Of a stretch of 64,000 bases of DNA, positions 32,506-42,600 are shown piece by piece (the stretch's first letter is position 1; each line of letters begins with the position of its first letter). This DNA is from Tubulanus polymorphus (taxonomy: Eukaryota > Nemertea > Palaeonemertea > Tubulaniformes > Tubulanidae): the NCBI RefSeq assembly GCF_964204645.1, contig NC_134025.1:19064001-19128000 (forward strand), read 5' to 3'. The translations under genes were made by a program, and so were the position numbers. The notes beneath the pieces were generated by a model. The model was not told the DNA's origin and did not search any database. It saw nothing but the letters and a program-made list of their open reading frames with translations.

Positions 32506-34025
32506 GACAATTCATTATTTTGGTTTTGTCGCCCGCGACAATTCTTCTTTTGTGTTTTGTCGCCCGCGACAATTCATTATTTTGGTTTTATATTTTGTTT
32601 TTGTCGCCCGCGACAATTTTTTTTTTGGTTTTGTCGCCCGGGACAATTCAATATTTTGGTTTTATCGCCTGTGACAATTCAATATTTTGGTTTTATCGCC
32701 CGCGATAATTCATTATTTTGGTTTTGTCGCCCGAGACAATTCATTATTTTGGTTTTATCGCCGGCGACAATTCATTATTACGGTTTTATCGCCCGCGACA
32801 ATTCATTATTTTGGTTTTGTCGCCCGAGACAATTCACCATTTTGGTTTTATCGCCCGCGACAATTCATTATTTTGGTTTTACCGCCTGCGACAATTCGTT
32901 ATTTTGGTTTTGTCGCCCGACAATTCTTTTTTTGGTTTTGTCGCCCGCGACAATTCATTAGTTTGGTTTTGTCGCCCGCGACAATTCAATATTTTGGTTT
33001 TGTCGCCCGCGACAATTCAATATTTTGGTTTTATCGCCCACGACAATTCATTACTTTGGTTTTATCTGCAGCGACAATTCATTATTTTGGTTTTGTCGCC
33101 CGCGACAATTCTTCTTTTTGGTTTTGTCGCCCGCGACAATTCACCATTATGGTTTTGTCGCCCGCGACAATTCACCATTATGGTTTTGTCACCCGCGACA
33201 ATTCATTATTTTGGTTTTATCGTCCGCGACAATTCATTATTTTGGTTTTATCGCCCGTGACAATTCATTATTTTGGTTTTGTCGCCCCGACAATTCTTTT
33301 TTTGGTTTTGTCGCCCGCGACAATTCATTAGTTTGGTTTTGTCGCCCGCGACAATTCAATATTTTGGTTTTGTCGCCTGCGACAATTCAATATTTTGGTT
33401 TTGTCGCCTGCGACAATTCATTACTTTGGTTTTATCTCCAGTGACAATTCATTATTTTGGTTTTGTCGCCCGCGACAATTCATTATTTTGGTTTTATATT
33501 TTGTTTCAGTCGCCCGCGACAATTTTTTTTTTGGTTTTGTCGCCCGCGACAATTCAATATTTTGGTTTTGTGGCCCGCGACAATTCATTATTTTGGTTTA
33601 ATCGCCCGCGACAATTCAATATTTTGTTTTTATCGCCCGCGATAATTCATTATTTAGGTTTTATCGCCCGCGACAATTCATTATTTTGGTTTTATCGCCC
33701 GCGACAATTCAATATTTTGTTTTTATCACCCGCGACAATTCATTATTTTGGTTTTGTCGCCCGCGACAATTCATTATTTTGGTTTTGTCGCCCGAGACAA
33801 TTCATTATTTTGGTTTTATCGCCCGCGACAATTCATTATTTTGGTTTTGTCGCCTGCGGCAATTCATTATTTTTGTTTTGTCGCACGTGACAATTCAATA
33901 GTTTGTTTTTGTCACCCGAGACAATTCATTATTTTGGTTTTATCGCCCGCGACAATTCAATATTTTTGTTTTATCGCCCGCGACAATTCATTAGTTTGGT
34001 TTTGTCGCCCGCAACAATTCTTTTT
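32505..34025 (+). repeat. 31-bp satellite, array 3 (about 49 units)
   Basis: The longest array. It has higher-order structure: a variant unit with TTTTATATTTTGTTT occurs near 30700, 32585 and 33490, and a shortened unit lacking part of the CCGCGA core followed by ATTCTTTTTTTGG occurs near 31091, 32913 and 33283. This indicates duplication of blocks of many monomers. The array starts inside the truncated R repeat at CGACAATTC. Confidence 0.95.
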
Positions 34026-34029
34026 CAGT

Positions 34030-35221
34030 CCACTTGGCACTTAAGTTATTTTGGGAAGTTTTGAAGACGCTTCAAGGTAATGTTTTGATATTTGGTTTAT
34101 ACATGTATCTACCCTAGACACATCGTCAGCCCAAAAACTGGCCTTGTCAGATTCAAGATGGCCGACTGGCAGCCATTGTTGTTTGCCAAAATCCGCACTT
34201 GTTAAACATTTTCGAAGTTTTCGTGGGAAATTTTGAAGACGCTTTGATCAATTACCTTGATCTTTCGGTTATATTTGAATCTACCAAAGGCCCATCAGCA
34301 TATGAAAATTGGGTCGATCTGACTCAAGATGGCCATCCTATGACCTTTTTATTGCCCAAAAATGTCAATTTTGGCCAGAATTCTAGGTCCTGTAGCTTCC
34401 TACTGGTTTACCATTTCTCATTGCAATTGCTGATGGGTATTCTTTAGAGAGAGATGTTTTATACCTGGGACAGGTATTTTTGATCAGCCAATTATGACGC
34501 AATTGGCGGCCATCTTGGTGTCATCAGTACTAATTCGTAGGTGGGAAAAGGTTTTTCCACATTAAATTGATACCTAAGCATATTGTGTTACTATATTCAA
34601 TTGGAAAGTTGTAGCCCATAACGTGTTCTATGATTTTGGTGAGTTTCAAGGTCATTGGTTTTTGTATGTGGCCATCAGGGGGCGTTGAATAATACAATAA
34701 CTTAGTATTGCTATATTATATTTGTACCAAGGCATATTTTGTTACCATGATCAATTGCAAAGTTGTAGTTCATGACATCGCCTATGATTGCGGTGAGTTT
34801 TTAAGGACATTAGTTATTCCATATAGTCACCAGGGGGCGTTGAATAGTAGAAAAGCTTACTTTTCCTTATTAGATTGGTACCTAGGCATAGTTTGTTACC
34901 ATGATCCATTGCAAAGTTGTAGTTCATGACATCGTCTATGATTGTGGTGAGTTTTTATGGACATTAGTTATTCCATATAGTCACCAGGGGGCGTTGAATA
35001 GTAGAATGGCTTAGTATTTCCATATTAAATTGGTAACGAGGCATATTTTGTTATCACAATCAATTACAAAATCAAAGCTGCTCACATGTTCTATGATTGT
35101 GGTGGGTTTCAAGGTCATTGGTTTTTGTATATGGTCACTAGATGGCGTTATGTATTGAAATTGTTAGATTGTTGAGCATTTGAAACCACTTCCCAAGTGA
35201 GCATGGTGTCCCTGGACCCCT
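34030..35221 (+). repeat. M repeat, copy 1, with internal 180-bp tandem units
   Basis: Begins TCCACTTGGCACTTAAG and ends CCCAAGTGAGCATGGTGTCC. The right half (34560-35160) has about four units of 150-180 bp, each with GGCATANTTTGTTA, a TTGTAG or similar segment, and CACCAGGGGGCGTTGAATA. Related inverted copies lie at 37655-38790 and 48745-49738. Confidence 0.85.
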
Positions 35222-35528
35222 AGTTTGGTTTTGTCGCCCGCGACAATTCATTATTTTAGTTTTGTCGCACGCAACAATTCAATATTTTGTTTTTGTCGTC
35301 CGCGACAATTCATTATTTTGGTTTTATCGCCCGCGACAATTGAATATTTTGGTTTTAACGCCCCCGACAATTCATCATTGTGGTTTTATCGCCCGCGACA
35401 ATTCATTATTTTGGTTTTATCGCCCGCGACAATTCATTATTTTTGTTTTGTCGCCCGTGACAATTCAATATTTTGGTTTTGTCACCCGCGACAATTCATA
35501 ATTTTGGTTTTGTGGCCCGTGGTTTTGT
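35222..35528 (+). repeat. 31-bp satellite, array 4 (about 10 units)
   Basis: Ten monomers in plus orientation, ending in a degraded unit GTGGCCCGTGGTTTTGTCGG that runs directly into the LINE-bearing module at 35535. Confidence 0.95.
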
Positions 35529-35534
35529 CGGAAC

Positions 35535-35890
35535 ATTAAGTTTTTTTGGTCAAACAGTGTGTTAAGGTTGTTTTGGAAATTTACTCGGTCTGGTATATTT
35601 TGGATTACTGTGTATGTCATTTGTCAGGACATTAAACAGAAGACGACTTAGGATACTACCTTGCGTGACTCCACTAGTTTCACTCCACCATCTCATTCCA
35701 AGATGAGGCGTTCCGTTGATTTCGGTTACAAGTTTCCGTTCAGAGATAACTGCTGAGCCATTTGGGCGACCTATCATTGATACGGTTTCCTAATAGCCTG
35801 TTTAGTAATGGCTGATGTTGAGCCTTATCAAATGCTTTGTTGAAATCCCCCGTTGAACAGGATTCTAAGACTGAGCAGAAAACCCGTTAC
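35535..35890 (-). pseudogene. Non-LTR reverse transcriptase fragment
   Basis: On the minus strand, SGVTQGSILSRLLFNVLTND matches the RT block [20 protein letters not shown], preceded by AVISERKLVTEINGTPHLG. The upstream DKAFDKV block is also partly present (35820-35860). No YxDD block follows, so this is a short fragment. Near-identical modules are at 39140-39680 and 55345-55690. Confidence 0.7.
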
Positions 35891-35899
35891 CGCTGCTTT

Positions 35900-37200
35900 T
35901 TTATATGTCACACTATTATTTTATGTCACACTATTTTCACTAAAATAACATAGGCTTTGTTACCTTGCCACTGTTGCCAATACAATCCGTATGATATCCT
36001 TCAGCTCACTCCGTGCGTATTACCATGAATCAATGTTACAAAAGCACTGTCGGGCCGTAAACATCGAAAATTTGGCCCCATTCATGTTTTTCTGGGTCGT
36101 CATCCCGAAATCCACAGGTTGCTCGTCACTTCGTTTATCAATTCAAGTGTAAATAAACAAATTTATTGCTGCAAGACTTCACATTCAGCCGCGGTTTTTA
36201 AACAGTAATTTTTAACAATTACCCATTTTCCTCATCAAATCATATTACCGATACACAGGAAATTTACTGCTCTATATTTTAAAAGCACTGTCAAGCCGTA
36301 AACATCGAAGAATCGACGTGTGTCTCTTCATCGTCCTTCCGGGGATCAGCTGTGAGTTTCTCCTCATCATGACAATCAAATCAAGTACAAATAAATTTAT
36401 TACTACCAGTGATATGGCCACGGTCTTCAAACAGTTAGTTTAACAATACCTACTTTTCTTTACCAAATTTACTTGTAGTTGTAGGCCTAAACTAAACCTG
36501 CCGAAGAGATGTAGCGGAGAAAAGCTGTTGTGTCGACGAGGTATCAAAATAAAAGAATATATTACTTAATTTGGCCGCGGGCTTCAACCATTTATCAATA
36601 CTCTATATTTCCTACAGTACATACTGATCATTGTCAATTCCACAAGGTATTTACTAAATACAAGTATAGAACACACTCCTATCCGTATGCTCACACTTGA
36701 CATTCGGAGCATTCGCCGTGGGGAAAAGAAGATGGTTCGCTGTGTCGCTTGAAGTGTTTATCGAGTTGTACGCGACTTTAGGCTTTAGGCCCACCGGTAC
36801 TGGTACTGAGCTTTACTGTCTCAAACAAACACAGTATAATTGTTGCGTTTATAAACGGACTCATTGGATTGAACTTCAAAACAAAATTTACGATGTTTAG
36901 GAGGGTTGTAATTCAATAGGTCTACGACCAATCTGTCGATGTAAGGCCTACGCATATACATAGGCCTACATAGGCTAGTAGCCTCTACTAGGTTAAAGCT
37001 AAGTTCACTGTAAAGGAGGAATCAGATTTATTAAAATGCATGTTAATTAGTGATTAACTGGTTCTGACTTGCAACGATCAATCACAATTATCAATTTTAT
37101 TGGCAAAAATGAAGATTTTTTTAAAAATTTCGTCTGAGCAGACAGCTTTATAAGCCAGACTTTTCATTTGAGTTTTTTCATCATAAATGAAACTGGTATT
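35900..37200 (+). repeat. R repeat, copy 3, near full length
   Basis: Matches 53480-54560 over about 1 kb in the same order: ACATAGGCTTTGTTACC, the GCCGTAAACATCG core twice, GAGTTTCTCCTCATCATGA, TTGTGTCGACGAGGTATC, GGCTTCAACCATTTATC, TTGAAGTGTTTATCGAGTTG, ATAGGCCTACATAGGC, TTAGTGATTAACTGGTTCTG. Open frames within it are short and not conserved. Confidence 0.85.
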
Positions 37201-37204
37201 CTAT

Positions 37205-37545
37205 TAATTCCTAACGACTTAAGCCAGGCATAGGTTGGCTTGCGACTCACTGCAACGCCATTCACTGCGACCGCCAGCGACGATTGTGTCGCAACAACTC
37301 ATCGACCTACGCTCCCTTGCGACGGGTTGCGACTGTCAGCACCGCCAGTCACGAGGAGTCGCACGTGTTCTACATTCTGCGGGGCGACACGACCGTCACA
37401 ACCGACCTACGCGCTCTTGAGACTGACAGAAACTAGTCGCACAGTTGCTGACAATCATTTCGCAACTGACTTGCGATGCAACACGAGGATCGCATCGCGT
37501 CTCAAGGCCAACCTACGTCCGGCTTTAAGTTACTGCAGAGCCCCA
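37205..37545. repeat. GTCGCAA-rich repeat block
   Basis: GC-rich DNA with repeated GCGAC/GTCGC words and short inverted repeats (GCGACGGGTTGCGACTG, ACTAGTCGCA, CGATGCAACACGAGGATCGC). It matches 54565-54800 and follows the R repeat in both places. It resembles non-autonomous Harbinger-type repeats, but borders are not defined. Confidence 0.6.
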
Positions 37546-37549
37546 GAAA

Positions 37550-39140
37550 TATCTTTTTTTTCCATTCAAAAGACCGCTCGAAAATTCTTAGGTTGGAACA
37601 AAATTTTCTTTGTTCGAACCAATAACATTCTTTTCGAATCGAACCAATTTGAAACTAGGGGTCCAGGGACACCATGCCCACTTGGGAAGTGGTTCCAAAT
37701 GCTCAACAATCAAACAATTTCAATATTCAACGCCCCCTGGTGACCATATACAAAAACCAATGACCTTGAAACTCACCACAATCATAGAACATGTCATGAA
37801 CTACAACTTTGCAATCGATCATGGTAACAAAATATGCTTAGGTACCAATATAATAAGGAAATATTAAGTTATTCTACTATTCAACGCCCCCTGGTGACCA
37901 TATAGAATAACTAATGTCCTTAAAACTCACAACAATCGTAGATGATGTCATGAGCTACAATTTTCCAATTGATTGTGGTTACAAAATATGCATAGGTACG
38001 AATATAATATAGAAATGCTAAGATATTGCATTATTCAACGCCCCCTGGTGGCCATATACAAAATCCAATGACCTTGAAACTCACCACAATCATAGAACAC
38101 GTTATGAGCTACAACTTTCTAAATGATTGTGGTAACAAAATACGCTTAGGTATCAATATAATGTGGAAAAACTTTTTCCCACTTACGAATGAGTACTGGT
38201 GACACCAAGATGGCCGCCAATTGCGTCATAATTGGCTGATGAAAAATACCTGTCTCAAATATAAAACATCCCTTTCCAAAGAATACCCATCACAAATTGC
38301 AACGAGAAATAGTAAACCAGTAGGAAGCTACAGGACTCAGAATTCGGACCAAAATTAACATTTTTGGGCACTAAAAAGGTCATAGGATGGCCATCTTGAG
38401 TCCGATCAACCCAATTTTTGTTATGCTGATGGGCCCTTGGGGGATTCACATATATCTGAAAGATCAAGGTAATTGATCGAACGACTTCAAAATTTCCCTC
38501 AAAAAGTTCAAAAATCTGTAAAAAGTGCTGATTTTGGCAAATAACAATGGCTGCCAGTCGGCCATCTTGAATCTGATAGGGCCAGTTTTTGGGCTGAAGA
38601 TGTGTCTAGGGTAGATACATGTGTAACCCAAATATCAAGACATTACCTTGAAGCGTCTTCAAAACATCCCAAAATAACTGGATTCCGTCTACGGACGGAC
38701 GGACGGACGAACGAATGGACGGACGGACTGATGACGGACGAAAAGTGAATGCAATAGCCCGCTGGGACTATAGTCCCAAGTGGGCCAAAAATCATTTGAA
38801 CAGAATCGTTTTAACTTGAACAGAATTTTCTAGTCAGAACATTAAGTTTTTCGTTCGAACAAGTATATGTTAAAAAGTTTTTTCTCCGAACCAAAAGCAT
38901 TTAGTATTTCGTTCAATCGAACAGAATGGTTTTCATTCAAACATTCGTTCGAAAAAATTGTTTTCGCTCAACCATATTTTTTTGTCGGGACAAAAAGTTT
39001 TTCATTTCAACAATAACATAGCTTTTTATTCGAACACATTTTTTTGTCAGAATGAAGAAAAGTTTTGGTTCAAACAAAAAGCGTATTGTACGATCAAACA
39101 GAACTGTTTTCATTCGAACAAGATTTTCTTGTCGGAACAT
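37550..39140. repeat. TTCGAAC-rich block, interrupted by an M repeat
   Basis: 37550-37654 and 38791-39140 consist of variants of TTCGAACAAAAT and its complement (for example ATTTTCTTGTCGGAACATTAAG). 37655-38790 is an M repeat in inverse orientation. The equivalent block at 54830-55345 is uninterrupted, so the M repeat was inserted here secondarily. Confidence 0.8.
37655..38790 (-). repeat. M repeat, copy 2 (inverted)
   Basis: Starts GGGGTCCAGGGACACCATGCCC and ends near CCCAAGTGGGCC. GCCCACTTGGGA is present near both ends in opposite orientation, a possible 12-bp terminal inverted repeat. It carries CAACGCCCCCTGGTGACC units and a GACGGACGGACG microsatellite (38693-38740). Confidence 0.85.
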
Positions 39141-39680
39141 TAAGTTTTTTGGTCGAACAACGTGTTAAGGGCGTTTTGGAAATTTACTCCAGTACATTTT
39201 GGATTACTGTGTATGTCATTTATCAGGACATTAAAGAGAAGACGACTTAGGATACTACCTTGCGTGACTCCACTAGTTAGACTGACTTAACAGTCGGACC
39301 GACTTAACTAGTTAGACCGACTCATAAGATGAGGCGTTCCGTTGATTTCGGCTACATGTTTTCGTTCCGAGATAACTGCTGAGCCATTTGAGCGACCTAT
39401 CATTGATACTGTTTCCTAATAGCCTATTTAGTAATGGCTGATGTCGTACCTTATCAAATGCTTTCTCGAAATCCATAAAGAGTAATTATGGCCTAACAGA
39501 TTCTCCAGAGTCAAATAGGACCATCTGATCCAGTTGTCCATGGTTTCAAGTAGGTATAATTGACTGTTTGTCAACCTACCTCTTATAAAACCGTGTTAAC
39601 CGTTGAACAGAATTATAAGACGGTGCAGAAAACCTGTTATCGCTGCTTTGCAGCTATATTTTAGAATTATTATATCATTT
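39140..39680 (-). pseudogene. Non-LTR reverse transcriptase fragment in the composite repeat
   Basis: Minus-strand reading gives DFEKAFDKVRHQPLLNRLLG and LKWLSSYLGTKT, the RT palm segment with its first catalytic Asp (the -DF-KAFD- block of LINE RTs). The hairpin motif AAATATAGCTGCAAAGCAGCGATAAC lies at 39633-39660 (complement on plus). Frameshifts and the missing FADD block show a dead fragment. Confidence 0.7.
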
Positions 39681-40228
39681 AATATTTTTAGTTTTTGTCA
39701 CAGAGTGAGTTGTGGACTTCTCCGGTGCGGAGTTTGGTTTTTCAGTTGTATGAACTGTCTAGTGGCGCCGCCCTAGGGGTTGTCGTCGTGGCAACTGGGA
39801 ACCCGTGTTTATGATCATTATTTATATGTGATTCGATCTATTTGGATCGAATTATTGTCAGCACAAAATAAACTAGATTTAATACTATAGTCATATTATT
39901 TCCGTTTATTTAGTGGTAGTTGAGGAGCTGGTCAGGTGGCATTTCCTGACACCTGTCTACGACAGTGACATACGACGTCATCAGAGGATTTCGACTGATT
40001 AGACGAGACCAACATTGAGTCAGCAGTTAAGCAGAGGAAGCAACTCTCGTCTCCGTTACGCATCGAATCGAGGAATCGGCTCTGTCATATTTTATTTTCA
40101 GTTGATTGGATGTGCTTTTTATTTTTTTTCACCTTCCACTAATTTTGGAGCAGTAATGATTTTTTATTTGTATCATTTAATCCAAATTTATCATTTATTG
40201 TTGCAGTTTTAATTAAATTATTATAACC
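39681..40228. other. No gene recognised
   Basis: Unique-looking spacer inside the 14.8-kb intron, containing GTGGCGCCGCCCTAGG at about 39762. Open frames are short and unrecognised. Confidence 0.35.
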
Positions 40229-40732
40229 AAATATAGCTGCAAAGCAGCGATAACGGGTTTTCTGCACATCCTTGTTCGTATTCGTGATCTTGTCTGGATA
40301 ATGTGTCGACCACGATCGTGTGTACGCGACACAGCCAAACCATGCCATGAAATTGAAGGGAATCTAGAATCCTGTTCAACCGTCAACATGGTTTTATAAA
40401 CGGACGGTCGACAATCAGTCAATTAGGCCTACTTTGAAACCATGGATGACTGGACCAGATAGTTATTTGACTCTGGAAAATCGACTGTTAGGCCTATTGG
40501 TATTTATGGATTTCGAAAAAGCATTTGATAAGGTACAACATCAGCGATTACTAAACAAGCTAATCGGAAACGGTATCAATGATGGGTCGTTTAAATGGCT
40601 CAGCAGATTTCTCTGAACGAAAACAGGTGGCCGAAATCAAAGGAACATCTTGGAATAAATCAGTCTAACTAGTCATACAAGGTAGTATCCAAAGTCGTCT
40701 TCTCTTCACTATCCTGATGGATGATATACAGA
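40229..40732 (+). pseudogene. Non-LTR reverse transcriptase fragment, plus orientation
   Basis: Begins with ATAGCTGCAAAGCAGCGATA (hairpin GCTGC-AAA-GCAGC). Translation gives FNRQHGFINGRSTISQL (40377-40427), then MDFEKAFDKVQHQRLLNKL (40506-40562) and FKWLSRFL before a stop. It is the same family as the minus-strand fragments at 35535, 39140 and 55345, but in opposite orientation. The palindrome-ended element follows immediately. Confidence 0.75.
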
Positions 40733-40854
40733 AGTAATAGGGATAATAGGGGTTCAAGCCAAAGGTCGAAAGGTCGAAAAATAAATTCTCGCACACTCAA
40801 ATTTATTTTCCGACCATTCAACCTTTGACTTGAACCCCTATTATCCCTATTACT
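40733..40854. repeat. 122-bp palindromic terminus, copy 2
   Basis: Starts AGTAATAGGGATAATAGGGG and ends CCCCTATTATCCCTATTACT, a perfect 20-bp outer stem. The centre, TCTCGCACACTC, separates two AAATAAATT-type arms. It matches 13345-13458. Confidence 0.9.
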
Positions 40855-41170
40855 CTTAAAATATTCATATATATGAACATTATTTAAATGAATTTCATAT
40901 ATTTTGAAATAAATTTCATGTTTTAAAAGTGAGAGTAAAATGTTAGCATAATAATCTAGAAAAATAAGATCAAATATAGATTTCGAATAACAAAAAATCA
41001 ATTTTTAACATAAAAAGTGTGAGTAAAGTGTGAGTGAAATAATTCAAATACTGTAATTAGTAATTAAAAAAAATACATTAGCTTATATAATTAGTTTAAA
41101 TATTACAATTGAAGAACAAGATAAATTATTAGAAGATAAATTATTAGAAGAATTAATTAATTATTAGTAA
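40733..41170 (+). mobile_element. AT-rich palindrome-ended element, copy 2 (truncated)
   Basis: The left end is a 122-bp palindrome (40733-40854), then about 190 bp nearly identical in reverse complement to 13150-13344. At 41070-41168 a plus-strand open stretch ends EEQDKLLEDKLLEELINY-stop, with AT-rich codons. The copy is cut off near 41170-41228, where an M repeat begins. Confidence 0.6.
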
Positions 41171-41228
41171 TAATTTATAACAATGATTAATTAATTTTTT
41201 GTTATATGAATGGTAGACAATTTCTAAT

Positions 41229-41505
41229 TTCTAGCGTCTTCAAAATGCCCTTGTGTTGATTTTGGTGGACAACAATGTCGGCCAGTCAGACCTCTTGATT
41301 CTGACTGGGCCAGTCTTTGGGCTGCAGATGTGTCTAAGGTAAATACATGTATAGAACATAAATCTAAACAATCAATTGAAGTGTCTTCAAAACTTTTCAT
41401 AATAACTGGATTCTGTCTACAGATACACGGAAGAACAAATGGTCAGACGAGGCCTGGAAACTGAACACATAGCCCACTGGGACTATAATCCCTAAGTGGG
41501 CTTAA
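41229..41505. repeat. M repeat fragment
   Basis: Contains GGCCAGTCTTTGGGCTGCAG, TGTCTAAGGTAAATACATG and CCCACTGGGACTATAATCCC, matching an end of the M repeat at 38560-38790. Confidence 0.75.
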
Positions 41506-41564
41506 AACGAAGCATGTCATTCAAGTTTTGCTGATTAAATTGTGGAGACTGCAAGGGTACTTAC

Positions 41565-41909
41565 GAACAGCCGTCGTAGGAGGAATTTCCTTAACTCTAT
41601 TACATCTACAACAACACCATATAATTAGTACAATAATACCAATCAGAACAATTACTCCTATGACTGTCCCAGCAACACGGCCACCACTGAAAAAAACAAC
41701 ATTAGTGCTGAGAAAACTTCTATTACCACCGTAGAATATACTTATGCAGCTATCAATATGGGCCTCAACCGCCACATCCCAAACTGACTGACACATCTTC
41801 GATGCTGATAAACAACCAAATCCTGAACGAACTTGTTTTTCAATTTCTCTGATAATCTTAATCTTCCTCGAGGCACGTTTGTTGCCATCATTAAGCTCGA
41901 GTGAAACAG
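41565..41909 (-). CDS. Membrane-protein gene, exon with Cys region and transmembrane helix
   Basis: 345 bp on the minus strand, between CCATTGTTTCAG and GTAAGTACCC, phase 1 at both ends. The first part is basic and helical (RASRKIKIIREIEKQV), then C-x6-C-x15-C with CQSVWDVAVEAHIDSC. After an Asn-Ser-rich linker comes GGRVAGTVIGVIVLIGIIVL (about 20 hydrophobic residues) running into IIWCCCRCNRVKE, a stop-transfer signal with a Cys cluster that could be palmitoylated. An inner TTTTTTTCAG before GTGGCCG could be an alternative acceptor giving a TM-only exon. No signal peptide is present, so a first exon lies further right. Confidence 0.7.
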
Positions 41910-42304
41910 CTGAAACAATGGTGGACCACAACAAATTTTAGCACCCAGCAACACTTTTTATATTGTTTATGTATATCATCATTTATCTACGATACTTCTC
42001 TAAATAAAGCAACATTGTTTCTCTGTTTAAACCTGGCTGGCTCGTTAGAACCGATGAAAATATGTAATAGAACTCCAAAACTAAGGGTGTTATAACTGAA
42101 AGTTCGTAGAAAAGGGGTTATTGTTTCCGATGAAATTTAACTGTAAATGAAAAGGATCTTTTAGTCGGGGATTTTTTCTGTATGTAACAAGCTTTGGGTC
42201 GTTAGTTCTGAGGTCGTTAAAACAAGTTTTCCACTGTAATATAAAAAATATTTGCCAGAGAAAAGGAAGAAACAACTGCAACTGAATATATGATTTGTAC
42301 AAAG

Positions 42305-42600
42305 GACTACGAGTCAAAGGGCACAATGCCCGCTTGGGATGTGGTTTGAAATGCTCGACAAACAGACCTTAAAACTCAACACTAATCAACAGCTACAATT
42401 TTCCAATTGATTGTGGTTACAAAATATACCTAGATTCCAATGTATTATGAAAATACTAAGTTATTTAGCTATTCAACGGCCCTTGGTGACCATATACAAA
42501 ATCCAATGACCTTGAAACTTACTACAAACATAGAACATGTCACTAGCTACACTTTTGCAATTCATCGTGGTTACAAAATATACCTGAGCGCCAATACAAT
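42305..42600 (-). repeat. M repeat fragments
   Basis: CACAATGCCCGCTTGGGATG and two diverged units with TTCAACGGCCCTTGGTGACC match the inverted M repeats. Confidence 0.7.

Larger units (their letters stand above)
26796..41564 (-). other. 14.8-kb repeat-filled intron of the membrane-protein gene
   Basis: Contains, in plus-strand order: a 140-bp-type repeat (27290-27960), the Polinton-like remnant, hairpin repeats, R repeats, the four 31-bp satellite arrays, M repeats, LINE fragments and the second palindrome-ended element. The intron assignment rests on matching splice phases on either side. Confidence 0.55.
22394..41909 (-). other. Host gene span: single-pass membrane protein, at least four exons
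   Basis: Four minus-strand exons with AG acceptors and GTAAG donors splice in order 41909-41565, 26795-26763, 22930-22628, 22462-22394, all with phase-1 borders, so the joined frame stays open. The visible protein has an extracellular Cys-containing part, one transmembrane helix, a CCC cluster on its inner side and a long Pro/Tyr-rich cytoplasmic tail. The signal-peptide exon should lie right of 41909, the stop exon left of 22394. This architecture resembles small adaptors such as CYYR1, VOPP1/WBP1 or Shisa-like proteins, but no family is proven. Introns of about 165 bp, 3.8 kb and 14.8 kb contain most of the repeats listed between 23 and 41.5 kb. Confidence 0.7.

Noticed and set aside
29290-34025. 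CRISPR-like array
   Set aside because: Repeats are directly adjacent without unique spacers, and the context is a eukaryotic intron.
41667-41706. A 40-bp intron inside the transmembrane exon (GTAATAGAAG to TTTTTTTCAG on minus)
   Set aside because: Too short for an animal intron, and the frame stays open across it. Kept only as a possible alternative acceptor.
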